From Candidatus Omnitrophota bacterium (GTDB lineage Bacteria > Ratteibacteria > UBA8468 > B48-G9 > JAFGKM01), in contig JAMWBY010000024.1 in the NCBI GenBank assembly GCA_023818745.1, positions 1 through 15,455 of the forward strand: a stretch of 15,455 nucleotides of DNA. The letters are read 5' to 3'. The notes under the pieces were generated by a model, which saw only the letters and a program-made list of their open reading frames with translations, made no database searches and was not told the DNA's origin. Of the stretch, positions 7,425 to 13,463 are shown piece by piece. The stretch's first letter is position 1; each line of letters begins with the position of its first letter. Made by a program: the position numbers and the translations under genes.

Positions 7425-7862
7425 TTATTTTTCTAAAATTAAAGAACAGGGACCATCGTTATGTATTTCAACAAGCATTTTTTCTCCAAATTCTCCTTCA
7501 ACAATTTTTATATTATAAATCTTAAATTTATCCACAAATTTTTCAAATAAAATTTTAGCAACTTCTGGTTTCTCTGCTTTTGTAAAATCAGGTCTATTGC
7601 CTTTTGAACAATCACCATACAATGTAAACTGTGGAACAATCATAATTTCTCCATTGATATCTAAAATTGAATTATTCATTTTTCCATTTTCATCTTCAAA
7701 TATTCTCAATGAAATAATTTTTTTTTCAAAATAATCAAGTTTATCCTCTACATCTCCTTTACCAAATCCTACAAGTAAAACAATCCCTTTCCCTATTTCA
7801 CCTTTATAACAGTCCATTACGTATAATATAGCTTTTTTTACTCTTTGAATAATCACTTTCAT
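7425..7862 (-). CDS. dtd: D-aminoacyl-tRNA deacylase
   Basis: Dtd removes D-amino acids (and glycine) mischarged onto tRNA, a cytoplasmic proofreading enzyme. The 145-aa product begins MKVIIQRVKKA, the usual family start. It has GEIGKGIVLLVGF, the active-site strand PQFTLYGDCSKGNRPDF (77-93, usually SQFT) and the Gly-cis-Pro motif NDGPCS (135-140, usually GPVT). I take the start at 7862, not an in-frame upstream ATG at 7898. The protein then matches family length, and a TATAAT box at 7872-7877 sits between the two ATGs. With that box nine bases away, the mRNA would be nearly leaderless. First gene of the long leftward run. The Ser-to-Pro and Val-to-Cys changes flank the active site; all else is normal. 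Confidence 0.93.
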   Translation of the reverse strand: MKVIIQRVKKAILYVMDCYKGEIGKGIVLLVGFGKGDVEDKLDYFEKKIISLRIFEDENGKMNNSILDINGEIMIVPQFTLYGDCSKGNRPDFTKAEKPEVAKILFEKFVDKFKIYNIKIVEGEFGEKMLVEIHNDGPCSLILEK

Positions 7863-7871
7863 AGATTTTAT

Positions 7872-7898
7872 ATTATACCAATTTGACGAAATTAACAA
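7872..7898 (-). promoter_or_regulatory. Promoter of dtd and the leftward operon
   Basis: Perfect TATAAT (7877-7872 on the minus strand). A weak -35 lies upstream: TTGTTA with a 15-bp spacer or TTTGTT with 16. The -10 box ends nine bases before the dtd ATG, so the expected start point is within about 3 nt of the ATG. It is the only gap upstream of a dozen tightly packed genes, so it probably drives them all. Confidence 0.65.
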
Positions 7899-7911
7899 AT
7901 AAAAATATAAT
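7883..7911 (+). promoter_or_regulatory. Promoter of dapF-comEC operon
   Basis: TTGACG (7883-7888), exactly 17 bp, then TATAAT (7906-7911): eleven of twelve consensus bases at ideal spacing. Only eight bases separate the -10 box from the dapF ATG at 7920. Transcription should start at about 7918-7920, giving a leaderless message. It overlaps the opposing dtd promoter in the same 57-bp gap. Confidence 0.8.
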
Positions 7912-7919
7912 TTAAACCT

Positions 7920-8714
7920 ATGGAATTTTTTAAAATTGTTGGTTCAGGAAATGATTTTATAGTAATAGATAATAGAAAAAATTTATTAAAAAACAGAAAA
8001 AAACTTTCTATTAAACTATGTGATAGAAAATTTGGCATCGGTGCAGATGGCCTTCTTCTTCTTGAAAATTCCAAAAAGGCAGATTTTAAAATGAGGATTT
8101 TCAATCCAGATGGAAGCGAAGCAGAAATGTGTGGTAATGGTTTGAGATGTATTTTAAGATTTATAAACGAAAGTTCAATTTCTAAAAAGAAAAAATTAAA
8201 AATAGAAACAAAAGCAGGAATTCTTGATGGTGAAATTAAAGGGGAAAATATAAAAGTTAGAATTAAAATAATAGAAAAACCTGAATTAGACATAACAATC
8301 CCTGTTAATAACCAGAATATTGTAGGAAATTATATAAATACAGGAGTTCCACACACTATAATTTTCGTTGATAATGTTGATAAAGTCAATCTATCAAAAC
8401 TTGGTCCTCAAATTAGACACAATAAAATTTTTGGCAAAAGTGGAACAAATGTTGATTGGGTGGAAATTATCAAGACAGGTTTAATAAAGATAAGAACTTA
8501 TGAAAGAGGAGTTGAAGGTGAAACACTCTCTTGTGGAACAGGAGTTGTGGCTTCAGCAATAATTACTTCCTTAAAGCATAGAATGCCTTCTCCTATAAAA
8601 GTAATTACAAAAAGCAAAGAAATTTTAAAGGTTTATTTTAATGATAATTTAGAAAATGTTTATTTAGAAGGAAAAACCCTTTATACATTTAAAGGGACAT
8701 GGATTGAGAAGTGA
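7920..8714 (+). CDS. dapF: Diaminopimelate epimerase
   Basis: DapF interconverts LL- and meso-diaminopimelate, giving the meso form for peptidoglycan and lysine. The 264-aa protein shows GSGNDFIVIDNR (8-19), FGIGADGLLLLE and FNPDGSEAEMCGNGLRC with the first catalytic Cys71. The second catalytic cysteine, Cys205, lies in ERGVEGETLSCGTGVVAS. The two cysteines form the proton-shuttle pair of this cofactor-independent enzyme, so it should be active. The ATG at 7920 aligns with the family N-terminus. There is no Shine-Dalgarno because the promoter lies eight bases upstream (leaderless mRNA predicted). It overlaps comEC by 11 bp. No other dap gene is nearby. Identification is secure. Confidence 0.97.
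   Translation: MEFFKIVGSGNDFIVIDNRKNLLKNRKKLSIKLCDRKFGIGADGLLLLENSKKADFKMRIFNPDGSEAEMCGNGLRCILRFINESSISKKKKLKIETKAGILDGEIKGENIKVRIKIIEKPELDITIPVNNQNIVGNYINTGVPHTIIFVDNVDKVNLSKLGPQIRHNKIFGKSGTNVDWVEIIKTGLIKIRTYERGVEGETLSCGTGVVASAIITSLKHRMPSPIKVITKSKEILKVYFNDNLENVYLEGKTLYTFKGTWIEK
8691..8706 (+). promoter_or_regulatory. Shine-Dalgarno and TTG start of comEC
   Basis: AAAGGG (8691-8696) lies seven bases before TTG (8704-8706) inside the end of dapF. It supports a TTG start for comEC; the next in-frame ATG is 58 codons in, after the first hydrophobic segments. Confidence 0.55.
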
Positions 8715-10803
8715 TTTTGTAATTCTATGTTCATTTATTTTAGGTATATCTATACATGAATTTAATATTTCAATTTTACATTTCTTAATAACATTGATAC
8801 CTCTGTTTTTCATTCAAAAATTAAATAAGAAATATCTCTTTCTTTTCATTTTTTTCTTAAGTAGCGGGTATTTTTCAATGTATATTTATCAAAAAGATAA
8901 TAAAAAAATAAATTTTTCAAAATTGTCATCAATTGAAGGAGAAGTTATTTCTGTCAAAGAAAGACCTTTTGAAAAAGAGATATTAATAAAAACAAAAAAA
9001 ATTTTCACAGAAGATAATGAGTATGAAACTACAAAGAAAATAATAATAACAACAAAAGAAAGAAAAAAATTTTTAAAAGGAGAAAATGTAAAAATAAAAG
9101 TTAAAAGTATAAAAGAAATAAACTCACCAAAGAACCCATTTGAATTTAATTACAAAAAGTTTATGGAAAGGCAGGGAATTTTTTTTAAAGTTATAAGTGA
9201 TGAAATTGAGACATTAAACAATACAAATTTAAATTTATGGTTCTCATATTTAAGAGAAAAAGTGGAAAAAAGGATTGAAAAATACACAGGTTTTAATCCA
9301 GAGGCATCCGAATTGATAAAACTTCTTACGCTTGGAAGTGATGACCCACCTGATTTTTTAAAAGAACTTGGAATTAAAACAGGAATATATCACTTATTTG
9401 TTATTTCAGGAATCCATATTGTTTTTTTAATATTTTTTTTAAGGGTTCTCTTTATACCATTCCAAAGGTTAAACAATACTAAACCCAAACTTTTTCCATC
9501 CCTCATTTTATTCATATTATGGTTTTACAATTTTCTATGCGGATTTAGAATACCTATTACAAGAGCAGTTTTAATGACTTCTTTTTATTTAATATCAGAA
9601 ATATTAGAGAAAGAAATAGATTTTTTTACTTCAATTATTTTTTCCTGCATTTTGCTTCTTTTAATCAATCCGTCTTTCATCTACTCTATCTCTTTTTTGC
9701 TTTCTTTTCTTGCAACAGGTGGGATTTTAATACTTTACCCAAAAGTAAATATATTCAAAAAAAATAATTTTTTTATTAATCTTTTAGTTATTTCTTTATC
9801 TGCTCAATTATTCATATTGCCTATAATATTTTATAATTTTGGATATTTCTATCCTTTAGGTATTTTAAATAATTTGATTTTTACACCCTTTGTTGGATTA
9901 ATTACAATCACCTCTTTTGTTTCTATCTTTATTACATTTTTGTTTTTGCCATTAAATTTAATTATTGATTTCTTTTTGAAATGTCTTACTTATGTTTCTC
10001 ATTTTTCCCCACAAATTATTATATATTCTTCTTTGTTATCTGTTTTCTCCTATTATATTATTCTTTCTATATTGATTTTAAAATTAAAAAAAAAAATAAA
10101 AATTTTTCTTTTATCAACCATTATTTTCTTTCTTTTCGTTCCCCAATTTTTAAACAAAACAGACAAAAAAGAAATTATTTTTTTCTCTTCAAAAAACCCA
10201 TTAATTTTGGTGCGAAACCAAAATAAAGGAGTCTTAATTGTAAAAGGAGGATTTAAAAGGTATAAAAATTGGAGAGAAATTTTATTAAAAATTACAAAAA
10301 AAGAAAAATTATATATTGAAAAAATAATCTTGGTGGGAAAAGAATCATTAGAAAACCTATTTTGGTTATCAAAATTCTGTAAGGAAATATATACGGATGC
10401 GTTTGAAATTTCTATAAATTCTCCTTTGAACTATTCAAATATTAGAAAAACACCTAAAAAAATAGAAGTTTATGATGTAGAAATAAATGTAATAGATGGA
10501 AATTTAATAATTAAATCTGGAAAATTTAAAGTTTTAATTTTGTTTAATGAATTTTTTGAAAAACTTTTATTTTCAGATAAATATTTGTTAACAATTTATC
10601 CTGCTGAATTCAAAAGAAGCAGAAAAAATGAAAAATTACTTAATGAATTAAATCCATTTTTCTACATAATTCCTAAAGATATAAAAAAATTTGAAAATTT
10701 GAAAAGTTTATGTAAAAATTATTATTTAGATAAATCAACAATTATTGTAGATCTAAAAACAGGAATACAGGAATACTGGAAAGATGATAAAAGAAAATAT
10801 TGA
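8704..10803 (+). CDS. comEC: ComEC/Rec2-family DNA uptake channel, with histidine-free C-terminal domain
   Basis: ComEC forms the inner-membrane channel for single-stranded DNA in natural transformation. The 699-aa protein has N-terminal membrane segments (about 5-62) and a soluble beta-rich domain (about 72-170). The multi-helix Competence domain (about 200-475) carries the family motif TGIYHLFVISGIHIVFL (226-242), PITRAVLMTSFYL (284-296) and SAQLFILPIIFY. Residues about 486-699 sit where other ComEC proteins have a metallo-beta-lactamase nuclease domain, and strand-like pieces fit that fold. However, this region contains no histidine at all, so the HxHxDH metal site is missing. Start is TTG with AAAGGG seven bases upstream. 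No other competence gene is in the window. The family call is firm; a transformation role in this organism is inferred. Confidence 0.9.
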   Translation: MRSDFVILCSFILGISIHEFNISILHFLITLIPLFFIQKLNKKYLFLFIFFLSSGYFSMYIYQKDNKKINFSKLSSIEGEVISVKERPFEKEILIKTKKIFTEDNEYETTKKIIITTKERKKFLKGENVKIKVKSIKEINSPKNPFEFNYKKFMERQGIFFKVISDEIETLNNTNLNLWFSYLREKVEKRIEKYTGFNPEASELIKLLTLGSDDPPDFLKELGIKTGIYHLFVISGIHIVFLIFFLRVLFIPFQRLNNTKPKLFPSLILFILWFYNFLCGFRIPITRAVLMTSFYLISEILEKEIDFFTSIIFSCILLLLINPSFIYSISFLLSFLATGGILILYPKVNIFKKNNFFINLLVISLSAQLFILPIIFYNFGYFYPLGILNNLIFTPFVGLITITSFVSIFITFLFLPLNLIIDFFLKCLTYVSHFSPQIIIYSSLLSVFSYYIILSILILKLKKKIKIFLLSTIIFFLFVPQFLNKTDKKEIIFFSSKNPLILVRNQNKGVLIVKGGFKRYKNWREILLKITKKEKLYIEKIILVGKESLENLFWLSKFCKEIYTDAFEISINSPLNYSNIRKTPKKIEVYDVEINVIDGNLIIKSGKFKVLILFNEFFEKLLFSDKYLLTIYPAEFKRSRKNEKLLNELNPFFYIIPKDIKKFENLKSLCKNYYLDKSTIIVDLKTGIQEYWKDDKRKY

Positions 10804-11122
10804 AAAAATTAAAAAAGCAGAAGAAGAAAGTGAAAGGATTATAAAAAATGCTGAAATTGCTGTAAAAGAAAGATTTAATTCTATTGAACTTGAAATTGAT
10901 AAATTAAAAAAAGAATATGAAAAAAAAATGGAGGAGGAGTTGAAAGAATATATGTCATTAAAAATAAAGGAAAAGGATGAAAAAATTAAAAATCTACAAA
11001 ATCAAAATGAAATAATAAAAGAAAAAATAAAAGAAAAAGAAAAGAAAATTGAACAAACTGCTGAAAAAATATGGAAAGAAATTTTAAATGAATTATATAG
11101 AAACAACTCTATCTCTTCCTAA
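10784..11122 (+). CDS. Coiled-coil protein, V/A-type ATPase stalk subunit-like
   Basis: A 112-aa, Lys/Glu-rich protein that is one long predicted coiled coil (about residues 5-100). Its opening, IEKIKKAEEESERIIKNAE, resembles the peripheral-stalk subunit H/G of A/V-type ATPases, which starts with the same kind of KAEEEAEKII heptads. No other ATPase subunit is in the window, so it may be an orphan or just a similar coiled coil. It starts inside the end of comEC (20-bp overlap), without a strong Shine-Dalgarno. Its last ten codons run antisense into the 3' end of the GGDEF gene (30-bp convergent overlap). AT-rich DNA can produce K/E-rich ORFs by chance, but the length and heptads argue for a gene. 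Confidence 0.55.
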   Translation: MIKENIEKIKKAEEESERIIKNAEIAVKERFNSIELEIDKLKKEYEKKMEEELKEYMSLKIKEKDEKIKNLQNQNEIIKEKIKEKEKKIEQTAEKIWKEILNELYRNNSISS

Positions 11123-12286
11123 TTCTTTTGCTTTATATAAAGCTACATCTGCTTTTTTTATTAACTCAGAAGTTGTCACTCCATCTTCTGGAAAAGATGC
11201 TATTCCAAAACTTATTGTTAAATCCCCATTTGGTTGGCTTTCTTCATTAAGAAATTTAAAATTTTTTATTGTTTCTCTCAATTTTTCACATATTTTAACC
11301 GCGTTTTCCTTTTCCGTCTCAGGAAATACAAGAATAAATTCTTCTCCACCATATCTTGCAACAATATCAGAACCTTTAACACTTTTTTTCAATATTTCTG
11401 CTATTGTTTTCAAAACAAAATCGCCCGCAGGATGTCCATTTGTATCATTATAAAATTTAAAATAATCAACATCACACATTGCAATAGATAGTGGTTTATT
11501 ATCTATTTGACTTTTTGTCAAAACTTCAAAAAATAATTTCTCAAAATGTCTTCTATTATATACCTGAGTTAGACCATTAGTAATAGAAAGAAATTTTGTT
11601 TTGTCAAAAAGTTCTACATTTTCAATCATTAAAGAAACAGGAACAGAAACCATTCTTAAAATATCAAGGTCTTTTAATGTAAACTTTCTACCCTTATTTG
11701 AAAATGCAGCCAGTATTCCTATAATATTTCGTTTTTGATATAACCCCACTATAATAAAAGAGGTGATACCCTGTTGAGACAAATATTTATAAGTTGGAAA
11801 AGAAGAAAGATTATTCACTAAAACCGGTTTCCTTTTGGTAACCATTTCTTCTATTAAATCCAAAGGAAGATCTATATTATCTCCTTTTATACTTAATTTA
11901 TATCTATCTTTAAAAAGAGATAAAACAATTGTCTCTTCTTTGAAAATTTTTTTAATCGTTTCAAGTATTTTATCAATAACTTCTTCTAAAGAAATTTCTC
12001 CTTCAAACGTTTCTATAATATCTATTAATGTGGACAAAAAGGTTGATTCAAGTTTATAATCAGCAATTGTTAAATTTAATCGTTCATTTTCTCTTTCTAA
12101 ATAAGATATTTTATTGTAAATGTCAAATCTAAAAATTACATCTATAACAATAAAAAAAGATAAAATTATGTTTAATGAAATGTAATAAAATTCTCTGCTA
12201 AAACTTTTTCCTGTTAAATATAGCAAATTTATTGTGACAAGAAAAATTGCACATAATAAAAAACTCAAATTTTTTAAAAATTTCAT
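11093..12286 (-). CDS. Membrane diguanylate cyclase (2 TM, GAF-like, GGDEF)
   Basis: Predicted to make cyclic di-GMP from two GTP. The 397-aa protein has two membrane helices (about 4-25 and 33-53) with almost no periplasmic loop and a short coiled linker (57-80). A GAF-like sensor domain follows (about 82-228; ITSFIIVGLYQKRNIIGILAAF). The GGDEF domain (about 230-397) includes LTQVYNRRHFE, DVDYFKFYNDTNGHPAGD and the active site RYGGEEF (311-317). It ends with ADVALYKAKELGRDRV. Active-site residues are intact, so it should be catalytically competent. The inhibitory RxxD site six residues upstream reads KGSD (304-307), so product inhibition may be weak. Its ATG shares one base with the rplT stop (TAATG). 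No EAL or PilZ gene is nearby. Signal sensed: unknown. Confidence 0.9.
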   Translation of the reverse strand: MKFLKNLSFLLCAIFLVTINLLYLTGKSFSREFYYISLNIILSFFIVIDVIFRFDIYNKISYLERENERLNLTIADYKLESTFLSTLIDIIETFEGEISLEEVIDKILETIKKIFKEETIVLSLFKDRYKLSIKGDNIDLPLDLIEEMVTKRKPVLVNNLSSFPTYKYLSQQGITSFIIVGLYQKRNIIGILAAFSNKGRKFTLKDLDILRMVSVPVSLMIENVELFDKTKFLSITNGLTQVYNRRHFEKLFFEVLTKSQIDNKPLSIAMCDVDYFKFYNDTNGHPAGDFVLKTIAEILKKSVKGSDIVARYGGEEFILVFPETEKENAVKICEKLRETIKNFKFLNEESQPNGDLTISFGIASFPEDGVTTSELIKKADVALYKAKELGRDRVVSI

Positions 12287-12648
12287 TAACTTACATATAC
12301 TTTTTTCTTAACCTCATTTACTATTTCAATAAATTGCTCAGGATGATTAAAAGCAATTTCTGCCAATGTTTTTCTATTTAAGTTTAATCCAAGTTTTTTT
12401 ATTCCGGATGTAAACTTACTATAAGAAATACCATTTAATTTACAAGCTGCAGAAATTCTTTTTATCCATAACCTTCTAAAATCTCTTTTTTTCTTTCTTC
12501 TATGCATAAACGCATAAGTAAGACCTTTTTCAGAAAACTCTTTTGCTCTTTTAAAAAGTTTGGACCGACCTTGTCTATATCCTTTTGCTCTTTTCAAAAC
12601 TTTTTTTCTCCTTCTTCTTGAAGATGGAGCATTTTTAGTCCTGGCCAT
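12286..12648 (-). CDS. rplT: 50S ribosomal protein L20
   Basis: L20 binds 23S rRNA early in 50S assembly. The 120-aa product is of normal length, very basic, and shows RRRKKVLKRAKGYRQGRSKL, YAFMHRRKKKRDFRRLWI and NLNRKTLAEIAFNHPEQF, diagnostic for the family. Shine-Dalgarno AAAGGAG lies just before the ATG. It follows rpmI by 12 bases, in the standard infC-rpmI-rplT order. In E. coli and Bacillus this operon is controlled by L20 binding its own mRNA or by a leader; I see no obvious L20-binding leader here, but the region before infC is only 45 bp. Its TAA overlaps the ATG of the diguanylate cyclase. Confidence 0.98.
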   Translation of the reverse strand: MARTKNAPSSRRRRKKVLKRAKGYRQGRSKLFKRAKEFSEKGLTYAFMHRRKKKRDFRRLWIKRISAACKLNGISYSKFTSGIKKLGLNLNRKTLAEIAFNHPEQFIEIVNEVKKKVYVS

Positions 12649-12660
12649 TTTAACTCCTTT

Positions 12661-12876
12661 TTATCTATAAGGTAACATTCTTTTAACAGTTTTAATATCT
12701 CCTTTACTTTTCAAAACCCTTGCCTTTTTAATCCTTCTCTTTCTTTTTGAACTTTTTTTAGATAATAAATGACTCCCTCCAGCTCCATAATGAATAATTT
12801 TACCAGTGCCTGTAATTTTAAATCTTTTTGCTATTGATTTTTTTGTCTTCAATTTTTTTGTTTTAACTTTTCCCAT
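12661..12876 (-). CDS. rpmI: 50S ribosomal protein L35
   Basis: A small basic protein of the 50S subunit. The 71-aa product contains KTKKSIAKRFKITGTGKI, HLLSKKSSKRKRR and the C-terminal VKRMLPY, typical of L35. It is about five residues longer than usual at the N-terminus because the KTKK unit appears twice (VKTKKLKTKKS). The start overlaps the infC stop by 14 bp and has its own AAGGAG six bases upstream. No alternative ATG, GTG or TTG exists that would give the shorter form. Part of the infC-rpmI-rplT operon. Confidence 0.97.
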   Translation of the reverse strand: MGKVKTKKLKTKKSIAKRFKITGTGKIIHYGAGGSHLLSKKSSKRKRRIKKARVLKSKGDIKTVKRMLPYR

Positions 12877-13414
12877 TTTTTTCTCCTTTTACATTTATCG
12901 GAATAAATGTCACACTCAATCTTTGTCCTTCAAATTTCGGCGCTCTATCAATCCTCCCACTTCCTGATAGTTCTTTTATCAATCTTTCCATTAATGTATA
13001 TCCTCTTTCTTTATAAAGCATTTCTCTCCCTTTATAAAATATGGTTACTTTTACCCTATGCCCTTCTTTTAAAAAATTCTCAATATGCTCTTTTTTAAAC
13101 ATATAATCATGTTCACTTGTTTCAGGAGTAAATCTTATTTCTTTCGTCTGCATAACCCTTTGTTTTTTCTTTATTTCCTTTTCTTTCTTCTTCTGTTCAA
13201 ATAAAAATCTTTTAAAATCTAAAATTCTACAAATAGGAATAGAAGCATCCGGTACTATTTCAACCAAATCTAAATTTCTTTCTTTTGCTATATCTAATGC
13301 TTGCTTTATATCTAAAATTCCTAATTGCTTTCCTTCTTCATCTATTACTCTAACTTTGGGACTTCTTATTTGATAATTTATTCTATATCTTCTTCCTCTA
13401 ATTTCCTTACTGAT
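12863..13414 (-). CDS. infC: Translation initiation factor IF-3 with non-canonical ATC start
   Basis: IF-3 prevents premature subunit joining and checks start codon and initiator tRNA on the 30S subunit. Conserved sequence runs from YRINYQIRSPKVRVID through GILDIKQALDIAKERNLDLV (residues 32-51), PICRILDFKRFLFE and KEIRFTPETSEHDY to DRAPKFEGQRLSVTF. It covers both the N-terminal domain, with its KKKEKEIKKKQ linker, and the C-terminal domain. No ATG, GTG or TTG precedes this region in frame after the upstream stop; the first TTG (13267) would delete about 49 conserved residues. An AAGGAG at 13421-13426 points to ATC at 13414, giving 183 aa, the normal length. Rare start codons in infC are known to allow IF-3 to repress its own synthesis. 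Product certain; start strongly inferred. Confidence 0.95.
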   Translation of the reverse strand: MSKEIRGRRYRINYQIRSPKVRVIDEEGKQLGILDIKQALDIAKERNLDLVEIVPDASIPICRILDFKRFLFEQKKKEKEIKKKQRVMQTKEIRFTPETSEHDYMFKKEHIENFLKEGHRVKVTIFYKGREMLYKERGYTLMERLIKELSGSGRIDRAPKFEGQRLSVTFIPINVKGEKNGKS

Positions 13415-13426
13415 AAACTTCTCCTT
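13412..13426 (-). promoter_or_regulatory. infC Shine-Dalgarno plus ATC start codon
   Basis: AAGGAG (13426-13421), six-base spacer AAGTTT, then ATC (13414-13412). The following codons read Ser-Lys-Glu-Ile-Arg and lead straight into conserved IF-3 sequence. The spacing is ideal for ATC and wrong for the other near-cognate codons (ATT and ATA before the SD, ATT far after it). Presumed target of IF-3 autoregulation. Confidence 0.75.
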
Positions 13427-13433
13427 TTTAAAA

Positions 13434-13463
13434 ATTATAACATAAAAACTATTTTATATTCAA
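13434..13463 (-). promoter_or_regulatory. Possible internal promoter for infC-rpmI-rplT
   Basis: In the 45-bp gap between thrS and infC: TTGAAT (13463-13458), 18-bp spacer, perfect TATAAT (13439-13434). The expected start is at about 13427, just before the infC Shine-Dalgarno. Such boxes occur by chance in AT-rich DNA, so support is moderate. It would let IF-3 and the ribosomal proteins be made independently of thrS. Confidence 0.4.

Noticed and set aside
7863..7898. N-terminal extension of Dtd starting at an ATG at 7898
   Set aside because: The extra twelve residues have no family counterpart, and the TATAAT box for this gene lies inside them. The start at 7862 gives the usual MKVIIQRV N-terminus.
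7892..8293. Leftward 133-codon hydrophobic open frame
   Set aside because: It is antisense to dapF, which has all catalytic motifs. Its composition is what the complement of an AT-rich coding frame gives, and it has no ribosome-binding site.
11093..11122. Bidirectional terminator between the converging operons
   Set aside because: The two genes overlap here and I found no GC-rich stem with a T-run within or around the overlap.
12863..13267. A 134-aa infC beginning with TTG at 13267
   Set aside because: The conserved IF-3 N-terminal domain continues in frame upstream of 13267 for about 49 residues and a Shine-Dalgarno lies before 13414, so the TTG is an internal leucine codon.
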